Of a stretch of 26,512 bases of DNA, positions 15,205 to 22,784 are shown in pieces (position 1 is the first letter of the stretch; the number at the start of each line of letters is the position of its first letter). The stretch spans positions 1-26,512 of the forward strand of contig CAZYEI010000018.1 of assembly GCA_964646425.1 (NCBI GenBank), read 5' to 3'. The position numbers and the translations under genes are program-made. The DNA comes from CAZYEI01 sp964646425 (GTDB lineage Bacteria; Bacillota_I; Bacilli_A; RFN20; JAISJY01). The notes below the pieces were generated by a model. That model saw only the letters and a list, made by a program, of their open reading frames with translations. It was not told where the DNA came from and searched no databases.

Positions 15205-16587
15205 ATGGCTTTAAACTATATAAATGAACTTGTGGAAAAACAAAGAAAGTTCTTTCAAAGTAATAAAACATTATCAATAGATTTTAGAGTTAGTTACTTA
15301 AAAAAATTAAAATATCTAATTAATAAATATGAAAATGAAATTGCTATGGCTTTATTTAACGACTTAGGCAAAAGTAATTTTGAAAGTTATATGTGTGAAA
15401 TAGGTTTGGCTTTATCTGAAATAACATATATGATTAAACATATTAAGAAATTTGCCAAAAGTAAAAAAGTACATACTCCACTATCACAATTTGCTGCTAA
15501 AAGTTTTAAAACGCCAACACCATATGGAAATGTACTAATAATCAGTCCTTGGAATTATCCGTTCCTCTTAACAATTGAACCATTAATTGATGCAATAGCA
15601 GCAGGAAATACTGCAATAATTAAGCCAAGCGAATATTCAACTAATACCAGTGATATTGTTAATAAAATAATTAGTGAATGTTTTCCTAGTGAATATGTTT
15701 CTGTAGTTATTGGTGCTATCGAAGAAAGCCAAATACTTTTAAACGAAAAATTTGATTTTATATTTTTCACAGGAAATCAAAATATTGGGAAAATAGTTTT
15801 GCATAGTGCAGCAGATAAATTAGTCCCAACAGTCTTGGAACTTGGCGGGAAAAGTCCTTGTATAGTAGACAATACAGCTAAAATCGAACTAGCAGCCAAA
15901 AGAATTGTATTTGGAAAGTTTTTAAATTGTGGACAAACTTGTGTAGCACCAGATTTTATTCTTTGTCATAGTTCGATAAAAAATAAATTAATCATTGAAT
16001 TAATAAAGCAAATTAAAATTCAATATAGCGATAATCCAATTACTTATGATAAATATGGAAAAATAATTACCGAAAGACATTTTAGACGTTTATTAAATCT
16101 AATAGACAATTCTAAAACTATATATGGTGGTAATTATGATATAACAAATTTAAAAATAGAACCTACAATTTTGGATAATGTAACATGGGAAGATAAAATC
16201 ATGCAAGAAGAAATATTTGGTCCAATACTTCCTATCATAACATATGAAAATATTGATGATATTTATAGTATTTTATCAAGAAAGCCTAAACCATTAGCCT
16301 TATATTTATTTACGGAAAATAAAAATAATAAGAAAAAAATCATGGATACCTTAATCTTTGGCGGTGGCTGTGTAAATGATACAATTATTCATTTAGCTAC
16401 AAGTGAAATGGGATTTGGGGGCGTTGGAGAAAGTGGAATGGGAAAATATCATGGAAAAGAAGGCTTTGATACCTTTTCACATTTTAAGAGTATCATTGAT
16501 AAAAAAACATGGATAGATTTGCCTATTCGCTATCAACCATATAAAAAGGGAGTTTTTGAAAAATTAATCCATAAATTTTTAAAATAA
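15205..16587 (+). CDS. Aldehyde dehydrogenase (class 3 / fatty aldehyde type)
   Basis: 460-residue NAD(P)-dependent aldehyde dehydrogenase, oxidising an aldehyde to its acid. Catalytic positions are all present: Asn117 in PWNYP, Glu212 in LELGGK, the nucleophile Cys246 in GQTCVAPD, and the EEIFGP motif near residue 350. The short length and the SPWNYPFLLTIEPLIDAIAAGN pattern place it with the class 3/YwdH-like enzymes that take medium- and long-chain or aromatic aldehydes. The C-terminus is a basic hydrophobic tail (GVFEKLIHKFLK) that could touch the membrane. The ATG at 15205 follows GGAGG by 8 bases; the ATG at 15190 lies just upstream of that binding site. It is divergent from the acyltransferase. 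No convincing terminator follows. Confidence 0.93.
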   Translation: MALNYINELVEKQRKFFQSNKTLSIDFRVSYLKKLKYLINKYENEIAMALFNDLGKSNFESYMCEIGLALSEITYMIKHIKKFAKSKKVHTPLSQFAAKSFKTPTPYGNVLIISPWNYPFLLTIEPLIDAIAAGNTAIIKPSEYSTNTSDIVNKIISECFPSEYVSVVIGAIEESQILLNEKFDFIFFTGNQNIGKIVLHSAADKLVPTVLELGGKSPCIVDNTAKIELAAKRIVFGKFLNCGQTCVAPDFILCHSSIKNKLIIELIKQIKIQYSDNPITYDKYGKIITERHFRRLLNLIDNSKTIYGGNYDITNLKIEPTILDNVTWEDKIMQEEIFGPILPIITYENIDDIYSILSRKPKPLALYLFTENKNNKKKIMDTLIFGGGCVNDTIIHLATSEMGFGGVGESGMGKYHGKEGFDTFSHFKSIIDKKTWIDLPIRYQPYKKGVFEKLIHKFLK

Positions 16588-16668
16588 CTAAGTATTATTA
16601 ATAATGTACAATTTATTTTTTCTTGAACTATTTTATTCGCTTTTTTCAACAAATAAAAATAAAATTTA

Positions 16669-16697
16669 TTGTTTTTCTATCGAGTAAATAGTATAAT
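16669..16697 (+). promoter_or_regulatory. Promoter of the repeat lipoprotein gene
   Basis: TTGTTT (16669-16674), 17-bp spacer, perfect TATAAT (16692-16697), about 30 bases before the start codon. Confidence 0.5.
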
Positions 16698-16725
16698 TAA
16701 TCTTGTTTTTTTAAGGAGAATTAAC

Positions 16726-17628
16726 ATGAAAAAGAAAAATATTTTAAGTTTATTATTAATAAGTTTATTTACTCTTGTAACAGCATGTGATAATACTACA
16801 AGTAATTCTACCAACAATGCTGCAAGTAATAGCACAAATAGTTCTACTAATAACACTACAAGTAATAGTGTATCATCTACTTCAAGTAGTAATAATTCTA
16901 CTTCTAATAATGATGATAATGGTTATTTCAACACAGAAGATGCTGCTCTTTTAAATACTTATTTTGATTTTGAAATACCTTATATTGATTTAGAATATTC
17001 AATTGATGATTATACAGAATATTATGGTGATGTTGTTATTACTATCTTATTCTATGATGCTACTGAAGATGACTTCGACAATTATATGACTATATTAAAT
17101 AATTCTTTTACATTTGATGATGTATATGATGATGGAACTGATTATTGGTATTACTATTCATATTCAAACTTTTTAATTGATGTTTGTTATGACAACTATA
17201 GTGAAGATATACCATACATATATTTACAAATCATGGATGAATCATTAGCAGATGACTCTAATGATGAAGTAGTCGAAACACCTGTTGTAAATGGTTATTT
17301 TAATGAAGAAGATAGTACTATCTTAGCTACTTATTTTAATTTTACTGTTCCTTGTGCTGGAGAAACATACGAAATTTATGACTATTCTTCATTTTATGGT
17401 TACACAGATTTGCTTTTCTATTTAAATTATGTTGAACAAACAGAATTTGATGAATTATTAGAAACAATGAAATCAAACTTCACAGATGATGGTACTGAAG
17501 ATTATGAAGGATTAACTTATTATTTATTTTCTTGTGAAGATATCTGTATTGATATAGCATATGATGCTACTGGATATGATTATCCATATGTTGTAATGGA
17601 AATTTACGAATCTTCAGATAGTTCTTTA
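16726..17628 (+). CDS. Acidic lipoprotein with two tandem repeats, function unknown
   Basis: 300-residue predicted lipoprotein. The signal MKKKNILSLLLISLF ends in a good lipobox LVTAC with Cys21. Residues 22-64 are a low-complexity Asn/Ser/Thr linker, as expected for a spacer through the wall. Two tandem copies of a roughly 105-residue acidic, Tyr-rich domain follow, at about 65-174 and 189-298. Both open with NGYFN followed by a D/E-rich helix, TYF-F, a Tyr-rich middle, a hydrophobic strand, and a close such as DVCYDN..DIPYIYLQI versus DIAYDA..DYPYVVMEI. The ATG at 16726 has AAGGAG 7 bases upstream; upstream codons lie in the promoter. It is monocistronic with its own promoter and terminator. 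I do not recognise the domain; exposure at the cell surface is inferred. Confidence 0.85.
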
Positions 17629-17646
17629 TAATTAAATATTATGTTT

Positions 17647-17690
17647 AAAGGATTGATATCTATATTTCATTAGATTCAATCCTTTTTTGA
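17647..17690 (+). terminator. Rho-independent terminator of the lipoprotein gene
   Basis: Perfect 10-bp stem (17647-17656 with 17676-17685) followed by TTTTTTGATC. It lies about 16 bases after the stop codon. Confidence 0.8.
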
Positions 17691-17716
17691 TCTTAATAAT
17701 TTTTATTTTCATTATA

Positions 17717-17753
17717 AACCCCCTAAAGTTGAATAAATCAACTTTAGGGGGTT
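17717..17753. repeat. 16-bp perfect inverted repeat with GC-rich ends
   Basis: Arms 17717-17732 and 17738-17753 pair perfectly around a 5-base loop, with five consecutive G:C pairs. It lies downstream of both the lipoprotein (plus) and gpsA (minus, stop at 17795). On the minus strand only a short TTTATAAT follows, and on the plus strand no T-run. It probably acts as a terminator or mRNA 3'-end stabiliser for the cmk-der-gpsA transcript. Confidence 0.65.
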
Positions 17754-17794
17754 ACATCAATTTATTATTTTAATCTTTTTATTTATTACTTTCT

Positions 17795-18799
17795 CTAATA
17801 ATGTTCTGCCTTTAGTTCACGACTCATTAATTCATTAATAGCATCAGTTGGTTTTTTTCCTTCATAAATCACCGAATATACCGCACTTGTAATAGGCATT
17901 TCTATGCCTATTTTTTGACTTTCTTCATGTAAAATTTTACATGAATTGATTCCTTCAACTGTACGAGTATTGTTTTCTAAAAACGCTTGGGCACTATTTG
18001 CCTTCCCAATTTCTAATCCTGCTGTGAAATTACGAGAATGATAACTTGAACAAGTTACTATTAAATCACCTAGACCTGTTAAACCTAAATAAGTTCTTTC
18101 GTTAGCACCCATCGCTTTTCCAAAACGTACCATTTCTGCAAGTCCTCTTGTCATAATGGCAGCACGAGTATTATCTCCCATTCCTATTCCCATCATTATT
18201 CCTGTTGCAATAGCGATAACATTTTTAGTTGCTACCGCATATTCAGCTCCAATTTCATCAGCATGATGATAAACTCTAAAATAAGAATTAGAAAACGCTT
18301 GTTGTACTTCAATTGCTAAACTTTCATCAACAGAAACTGAGCATATTGCTGTAAATATTCTTTTAACAACTTCCTCAGCGTGACTAGGACCTATTAAAGA
18401 AACAATGCCTCTTATCTTATTCGAATCAATTGATTTTCTGATAACATTAGACAATCTATCATGTGTTTCCACATCAAAACCTTTTGCTACATTTATGATA
18501 ATTGGCTTACTATTCAAATTAGGAGCGATATCTTCAATTAAACTTTTTTTAATAAAATTAGAAGGAAGAGCTAACACTATCATATCTGTACAATTTAAAG
18601 CTTCTTTTATATTTAATGTTGCTTTAATACTTTTGTTTAATTCAACTTCCCCAAAAAATTTGGTATTTTTATGATTATTTTGAATATCATCAACTTCTTC
18701 TTTTACAATTCCATAAATCAATGTTTCATGTCCGTTATCTGCTAAAACATTGGCTAATGCACTAGACCAAGCACCTGAACCAATTAATGTTACTCTCAT
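17795..18799 (-). CDS. gpsA: Glycerol-3-phosphate dehydrogenase [NAD(P)+]
   Basis: 334-residue GpsA, making sn-glycerol-3-phosphate from dihydroxyacetone phosphate for phospholipid synthesis. It has an N-terminal NAD(P)-binding fold starting RVTLIGSGAW, the catalytic lysine in ATKNVIAIATG, and the substrate-binding LTGLGDLIVTCSSYHSRN. The length is normal. The nucleotide-binding motif reads GSGAWS, so the third glycine of GxGxxG is Ser here. The ATG at 18799 follows GGGGG by 7 bases; the frame's upstream codons overlap der. It sits 11 bases after der in the order cmk-der-gpsA, common in Bacilli, and is the last gene of that unit. Confidence 0.96.
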   Translation of the reverse strand: MRVTLIGSGAWSSALANVLADNGHETLIYGIVKEEVDDIQNNHKNTKFFGEVELNKSIKATLNIKEALNCTDMIVLALPSNFIKKSLIEDIAPNLNSKPIIINVAKGFDVETHDRLSNVIRKSIDSNKIRGIVSLIGPSHAEEVVKRIFTAICSVSVDESLAIEVQQAFSNSYFRVYHHADEIGAEYAVATKNVIAIATGIMMGIGMGDNTRAAIMTRGLAEMVRFGKAMGANERTYLGLTGLGDLIVTCSSYHSRNFTAGLEIGKANSAQAFLENNTRTVEGINSCKILHEESQKIGIEMPITSAVYSVIYEGKKPTDAINELMSRELKAEHY

Positions 18800-18810
18800 T
18801 GTAAATCCCC

Positions 18811-20124
18811 CTAAATATTTTTTGTACGACATATTAAATGAATTGGTGTTCCTTCAAAGCCAAAAGACTCACGAATTCTATTTTCTAAATATCGTTTATA
18901 TGTAAAATGCATATATTCCGCATTATTAGCAAATAAAACGAAAGTAGGTGGTTGAATGCTAACTTGACTAGCATAATTTATTTTTATTCTTCCACCATTA
19001 AAGTTTGGTGCGGGATTACGCAATTGTGCATCTAAAATAATATCATTTAAAATACTTGTTTGAATTCTTGTTGTTGCACTATCATACGCTAAATTAATTG
19101 CATCAAAAATAGTATGTATTCTTTCTTTATTTAATGCTGATACATAAACTACTGGAGCAAAAGTTAAGAATTGAAACTCTTTACGAATGTTTTCAGTATA
19201 TTTAGACATTGTAGATTGATCCTTCTTTACTACATCCCATTTATTAACTACAATAACTATTGCTTTACCTGCTTCTAAAGCATAACCAGCAATGTTTTTA
19301 TCTTGTTCTCTTATTCCTGTACTAGCATCTATTACCAATAATACTACATCACTTCTATCAATAGCTCCTAGTGCTCTTAAAGCAGCATACTTATCAATAG
19401 CTTCAAATATTTTTCCTCTTTTTTTAAGACCAGCCGTATCAATAACATTATACTCTCTGCCATCTTTTCTAAATGGCGTATCAATAGCATCTCTAGTAGT
19501 TCCTTCAATCGAAGAAACAATGACTCGGTCTAAATTTAAAATTGCATTTGTTAAGCTTGATTTACCAACATTGGGTCTACCAATCATGCAAAATTTAATT
19601 TGACCTTCAATTTCTTTATCTTTTTTACGTTGAGGCATAACTCTTACAACTTCATCAAGAACATCACCAGTACCAATACCATGTATTCCTGATATTGCAA
19701 TTGGTTCTCCTACTCCTAATGAATAAAATTCTAGTAATCCAGTAACCAAATGTCCATCATCAATTTTATTAACGGCTAAGACGACTGGCTTACCTGATTT
19801 TTGCAAAATTCTAGCAACAAATTCATCATCACTTGTTACGCCGACTCTACCATCAACAATAAAAACAATAACATCAGCTTCCATAATGGCAATATCCACT
19901 TGAGCTCTAATTTGAGTTTGAAATGGTTGATCAGATAATTCAATTCCACCAGTATCAATAATTCGGAAATTTTTAGTCAACCATTCTACTTTTCCATATA
20001 ATCTATCTCTAGTAACTCCAGGTTGATCATCAACAATTGAAATTCTTTCTTTTATTAAACGATTAAAAATAGTTGATTTACCAACATTAGGTCTTCCTAT
20101 TAATGCAATAACTCCATCAATCAT
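18811..20124 (-). CDS. der: Ribosome-assembly GTPase Der (EngA)
   Basis: 437 residues with two tandem GTPase domains and a C-terminal KH-like domain, the unique Der layout, needed for 50S subunit maturation. G1 motifs GRPNVGKS occur at 10-17 and 182-189. DTGG and DTAG are the two G3 loops, and NKID (119-122) and NKWD (294-297) the two G4 motifs. QPGVTRDR and EGTTRDA are the switch I threonine regions. The ATG at 20124 is chosen because it follows AAGGTG by 6 bases; an in-frame GTG at 20133 would overlap cmk. One base separates it from the cmk stop. Confidence 0.97.
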   Translation of the reverse strand: MIDGVIALIGRPNVGKSTIFNRLIKERISIVDDQPGVTRDRLYGKVEWLTKNFRIIDTGGIELSDQPFQTQIRAQVDIAIMEADVIVFIVDGRVGVTSDDEFVARILQKSGKPVVLAVNKIDDGHLVTGLLEFYSLGVGEPIAISGIHGIGTGDVLDEVVRVMPQRKKDKEIEGQIKFCMIGRPNVGKSSLTNAILNLDRVIVSSIEGTTRDAIDTPFRKDGREYNVIDTAGLKKRGKIFEAIDKYAALRALGAIDRSDVVLLVIDASTGIREQDKNIAGYALEAGKAIVIVVNKWDVVKKDQSTMSKYTENIRKEFQFLTFAPVVYVSALNKERIHTIFDAINLAYDSATTRIQTSILNDIILDAQLRNPAPNFNGGRIKINYASQVSIQPPTFVLFANNAEYMHFTYKRYLENRIRESFGFEGTPIHLICRTKNI

Positions 20125-20125
20125 T

Positions 20126-20794
20126 TTAATCACCTTCTATAATTATTGAATTAGCAATTTCAAGTATTTTATCTGCTGCTTCTTGTGGTGTTAGAAAACT
20201 TGTATCTAACATAATTGCATCAAATGCAATTGATAAAGGTGATACTTCTCGATGAGAATCAATTTCATCTCTTCTTTTTATATCAGCCTCTATTTCCTTT
20301 AAATCACATTCAATTCCTTTTTCAATATTCTCATCATATCGACGTTTAGCTCTTTGTTCTACAGATGCACTTTGGAATATTTTTAATTCTGCAGAAGGAA
20401 ATACAGCAGTTCCAATATCTCTGCCATCCATTACAATGCCACCATCTTTTCCTAGTTCTTTTTGTTTTTCAACTAGAACAGCACGAATTTTTGCGTGGGT
20501 AGACACTGCAGAAACATTTCTATTCACTTCAGTTCCCCTAATATTTCTTGTTACATCTTTATCATCCATAAAAACTTTACTACCCTTTAATTCAATATTT
20601 GTTCTTAAAGCCATTTTATAAAGTTCTTCTTCATTATTAACATCGATTTTTTCTTTTAAAGCTTTATATGTTAGACAACGATACATAGCACCACTATCTA
20701 TATATATATAATTAAGTTCTTTAGCTACTAGCTTGGCCACAGTGCTTTTACCAGCCGCAGCAGGTCCATCAATAGCTATCGTTATTTTTTTCAT
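20126..20794 (-). CDS. cmk: Cytidylate kinase
   Basis: 222-residue (d)CMP kinase making (d)CDP from ATP and (d)CMP. It has the P-loop GPAAAGKST (10-18), YIDSGAMYR (31-39) of the CMP site, MDGRDIGT (122-129), and an Arg-rich lid stretch EQRAKRRYDE. Length is typical (about 225). The ATG at 20794 follows GGAGAG by 8 bases; the frame's earlier ATG at 20842 lies in a hairpin loop and has no binding site. It is the first gene of cmk-der-gpsA. The ribosomal S1-like gene that often separates cmk from der in Firmicutes is absent. The leader holds a perfect inverted repeat. Confidence 0.97.
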   Translation of the reverse strand: MKKITIAIDGPAAAGKSTVAKLVAKELNYIYIDSGAMYRCLTYKALKEKIDVNNEEELYKMALRTNIELKGSKVFMDDKDVTRNIRGTEVNRNVSAVSTHAKIRAVLVEKQKELGKDGGIVMDGRDIGTAVFPSAELKIFQSASVEQRAKRRYDENIEKGIECDLKEIEADIKRRDEIDSHREVSPLSIAFDAIMLDTSFLTPQEAADKILEIANSIIIEGD

Positions 20795-20828
20795 TGCATT
20801 CACTCTCCAAAAATTAGTCGACAAGCAA

Positions 20829-20853
20829 GTAGGATAGAGCATCTCTATCCTAC
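20829..20853. repeat. 11-bp perfect inverted repeat in the cmk leader
   Basis: Arms 20829-20839 and 20843-20853 pair perfectly around a 3-base loop. Neither side is followed by a T-run, so it is not a classical terminator. It lies about 20 bases past the predicted cmk transcript start and 35 bases before the cmk start codon. It could be a repressor operator or an mRNA 5' stem. Confidence 0.8.
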
Positions 20854-20879
20854 AATCATCATCTAACCAACTTATAAAT

Positions 20880-20908
20880 ATTATACTTATTTATACTAAT
20901 AATCTCAA
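20880..20908 (-). promoter_or_regulatory. SigA-type promoter of cmk-der-gpsA
   Basis: Minus strand TTGAGA (20903-20908), 17-bp spacer, perfect TATAAT (20880-20885). The predicted start point is about 20873. Confidence 0.75.
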
Positions 20909-20960
20909 GTGGAAAACTTCTTTTTAAAAATTTTGTATTAATTAATTATATTTTATATAA

Positions 20961-20989
20961 TTGACTTCTTTTTATTGATTTGCTAGACT
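20961..20989 (+). promoter_or_regulatory. Extended -10 promoter of the ABC exporter pair
   Basis: TTGACT (20961-20966), 17-bp spacer ending TGC, then TAGACT (20984-20989). It diverges from the cmk promoter, the two -35 boxes lying about 50 bases apart. Confidence 0.65.
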
Positions 20990-21021
20990 TCTTGTAGAAG
21001 GGATTTTATAGGAATTTATTT

Positions 21022-21939
21022 ATGACTAATAATGAATTAATATTAAGGACAACAAATCTAACTAAAATATACGATTCAAAAAAAGCAGTTAATAATCTTA
21101 GCATGACCATTCATAAAGGCGATATTTATGGTTTTATTGGCAAAAATGGTGCTGGCAAAACAACTTTAATGAAAATGATTTTAGGACTTACCTTACCAAA
21201 TAATGGTGAAATCGAACTATTTGGAGAAAAAAATAATTTAGATAAAAACAGAAAAAGAATTGGTTCTCTCATCGAAGATCCAGGTTTATACAAAGGCTGT
21301 ACTGCCTTTGAAAATATGAAACGTTTTGCTATTTTGTTTGGAGCTAATGATGAAGAAATAAATAATTTACTAACAACAGTTGGCTTAAGTAAAGTTGGCA
21401 ACAAAACAGTTGGCGAATTTTCTCTAGGAATGAAGCAAAGATTAGGACTAGCAATAGCTTTAATGGGAAATCCTGAATTTTTAGTCTTAGACGAGCCAAT
21501 TAATGGCTTAGATCCTGAAGCAATTAAAGAAGTAAGAGATACTATCATCAAAATTAATAAAGAATATGGCGTAACTTTTTTAATTTCCAGTCATTTATTA
21601 AGTGAACTTTCAAAAATAGCTACAGTATATGGAATAATAAATGAAGGTATATTAGTCGAAGAAATAAAGGCGAAAGATTTAGAAAAATTATGTCAATCAT
21701 ATTTAAAAATAACAGTTGATAATCCTGAAAAAGCAATTGAAATCTTAAAAAACGAGCTATCAATCAAATCATATTCAATTGAAAAAAATACAATTTTATT
21801 ATTTGAAAAAGCCGAATTAGCAAGTTATATAAATATGCTTCTTGTTACTCAAGAAATTAAAGTCTCAGAACTAATTCTTAATAAACGAGATTATGAAGAA
21901 TTCTTTATTGAAAGGATTGGTAAAAAATGCGTAAATTAA
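21022..21939 (+). CDS. ABC exporter ATPase (BcrA / lantibiotic-immunity type)
   Basis: 305 residues: an ATPase domain (1-225) and a 75-residue C-terminal extension usual for the BcrA/NatA-type ATPases. Walker A GKNGAGKTT (40-48), signature FSLGMKQR (133-140, the variant typical of bacitracin and lantibiotic self-protection exporters), Walker B FLVLDEP (153-159) and His191. It pairs with the permease that follows, overlapping it by 13 bases. Such pairs export or expel peptide antibiotics from the membrane, or less specifically other lipophilic compounds. No two-component system or antibiotic synthesis gene is nearby. The binding site before 21022 is modest (AGGA, 8 bases). Confidence 0.9.
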   Translation: MTNNELILRTTNLTKIYDSKKAVNNLSMTIHKGDIYGFIGKNGAGKTTLMKMILGLTLPNNGEIELFGEKNNLDKNRKRIGSLIEDPGLYKGCTAFENMKRFAILFGANDEEINNLLTTVGLSKVGNKTVGEFSLGMKQRLGLAIALMGNPEFLVLDEPINGLDPEAIKEVRDTIIKINKEYGVTFLISSHLLSELSKIATVYGIINEGILVEEIKAKDLEKLCQSYLKITVDNPEKAIEILKNELSIKSYSIEKNTILLFEKAELASYINMLLVTQEIKVSELILNKRDYEEFFIERIGKKCVN

Positions 21940-22685
21940 TTAAATTTGAATATCGAAAATTATTTAAACAAACAAGTTTTTGGGTTTGCTTTATCATTAC
22001 TTTATGCGTAATATTTTTAAAAGCCGTCGCCATGAACTCTTTAAATTCACTATATGAGAGTGCCGGAATAGAATCACATATTAATCCTTTTGAATTTACA
22101 ATTGAATTTATCAGCAATTCTTCTTTAGTTCTTATAAGTGGGATTTTTATCGCTCTCTTTGTTTGTGATGATTACACTTGCGGTACAATCAAAAATATTT
22201 ATAGTAAAGGATATACAAGAAATAAAGTATATTTAGCAAAATATATCGTTTCAGCAACGGGAACTTTCATTATGGCCGGTGCAGCATACATTGTTTGTTT
22301 TATTTCTGGACTAATTATTTTCGGGAAAATCGGCAAAATACCAAGCAACTATATATTAATTTTCCTTGCTCAATTGTTTATTTTATTAGGATTTCACACA
22401 TTTTACTTTTTCATTTCAAATTCTTTAGCAAAAAAGGGTGGTGCTATCGCTATTTCAATTGTAAGTCCTACTGTATTATCATTATTTTTAACTATCATCG
22501 ATTATTTAACATGGGATTCTAAATCATTTTTCTTTTCTAAATACTGGTTAGAAAGTTTATTATCATCTGTTTCTCAATTTGAAGTAATATCAAATAATTT
22601 AATAACAGCATTTATAGGTTCATTTGGATACATAGTATTTTTCTATTTTCTTGGATTTTTAATTAATCGAAAAAAACAATTATAA
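21927..22685 (+). CDS. ABC-2 type permease (BcrB-like)
   Basis: 252-residue membrane protein with six hydrophobic segments, opening with the usual amphipathic KLIKFEYRKLFKQTSFW. After the second segment comes DDYTCGTIKNIYSKGYTR, the family's cytoplasmic loop (compare the D/E-x-x-x-GT-K-N pattern of lantibiotic-immunity permeases). It would form the membrane half of the exporter with the preceding ATPase, as a homodimer since only one permease gene is present. The start at 21927 lies inside the end of the ATPase gene, with AAAGGATTGG upstream as binding site, so translation is coupled. Substrate unknown. Confidence 0.87.
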   Translation: MRKLIKFEYRKLFKQTSFWVCFIITLCVIFLKAVAMNSLNSLYESAGIESHINPFEFTIEFISNSSLVLISGIFIALFVCDDYTCGTIKNIYSKGYTRNKVYLAKYIVSATGTFIMAGAAYIVCFISGLIIFGKIGKIPSNYILIFLAQLFILLGFHTFYFFISNSLAKKGGAIAISIVSPTVLSLFLTIIDYLTWDSKSFFFSKYWLESLLSSVSQFEVISNNLITAFIGSFGYIVFFYFLGFLINRKKQL

Positions 22686-22725
22686 TATTTTAGTTTAGTT
22701 GAATTTATAAAATTTCGATTTTACA

Positions 22726-22754
22726 TTGATTTTTTAATTTCTTTCCTATATAAT
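22726..22754 (+). promoter_or_regulatory. Strong SigA-type promoter of the ferredoxin gene
   Basis: TTGATT (22726-22731), 17-bp spacer, perfect TATAAT (22749-22754), followed about 15 bases later by a perfect AAAGGAGG binding site. Confidence 0.75.
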
Positions 22755-22784
22755 GTAATCATATTTAAAAGGAGGCTACTTACT

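Noticed and set aside
16588..16660. Terminator after the aldehyde dehydrogenase gene
   Set aside because: Only a weak TATTATTAATAAT palindrome and scattered T-runs; no stable stem joined to a T-tract.
19292..19603. Plus-strand 103-codon frame opposite der
   Set aside because: Antisense shadow of conserved GTPase codons; no start signals.
20795..20842. N-terminal extension of cytidylate kinase from the ATG at 20842
   Set aside because: The ATG lies in the hairpin loop, has no binding site, and the extra 16 residues do not resemble the family; the ATG at 20794 fits length and signals.
21126..21551. Minus-strand 141-codon frame inside the exporter ATPase gene
   Set aside because: Pure antisense of a conserved ATPase, Pro/Ser-rich, no binding site.
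22295..22522. 75-codon plus-strand frame inside the permease gene
   Set aside because: Out of frame within a real membrane protein gene; Phe/Tyr/Ile-rich from base composition.
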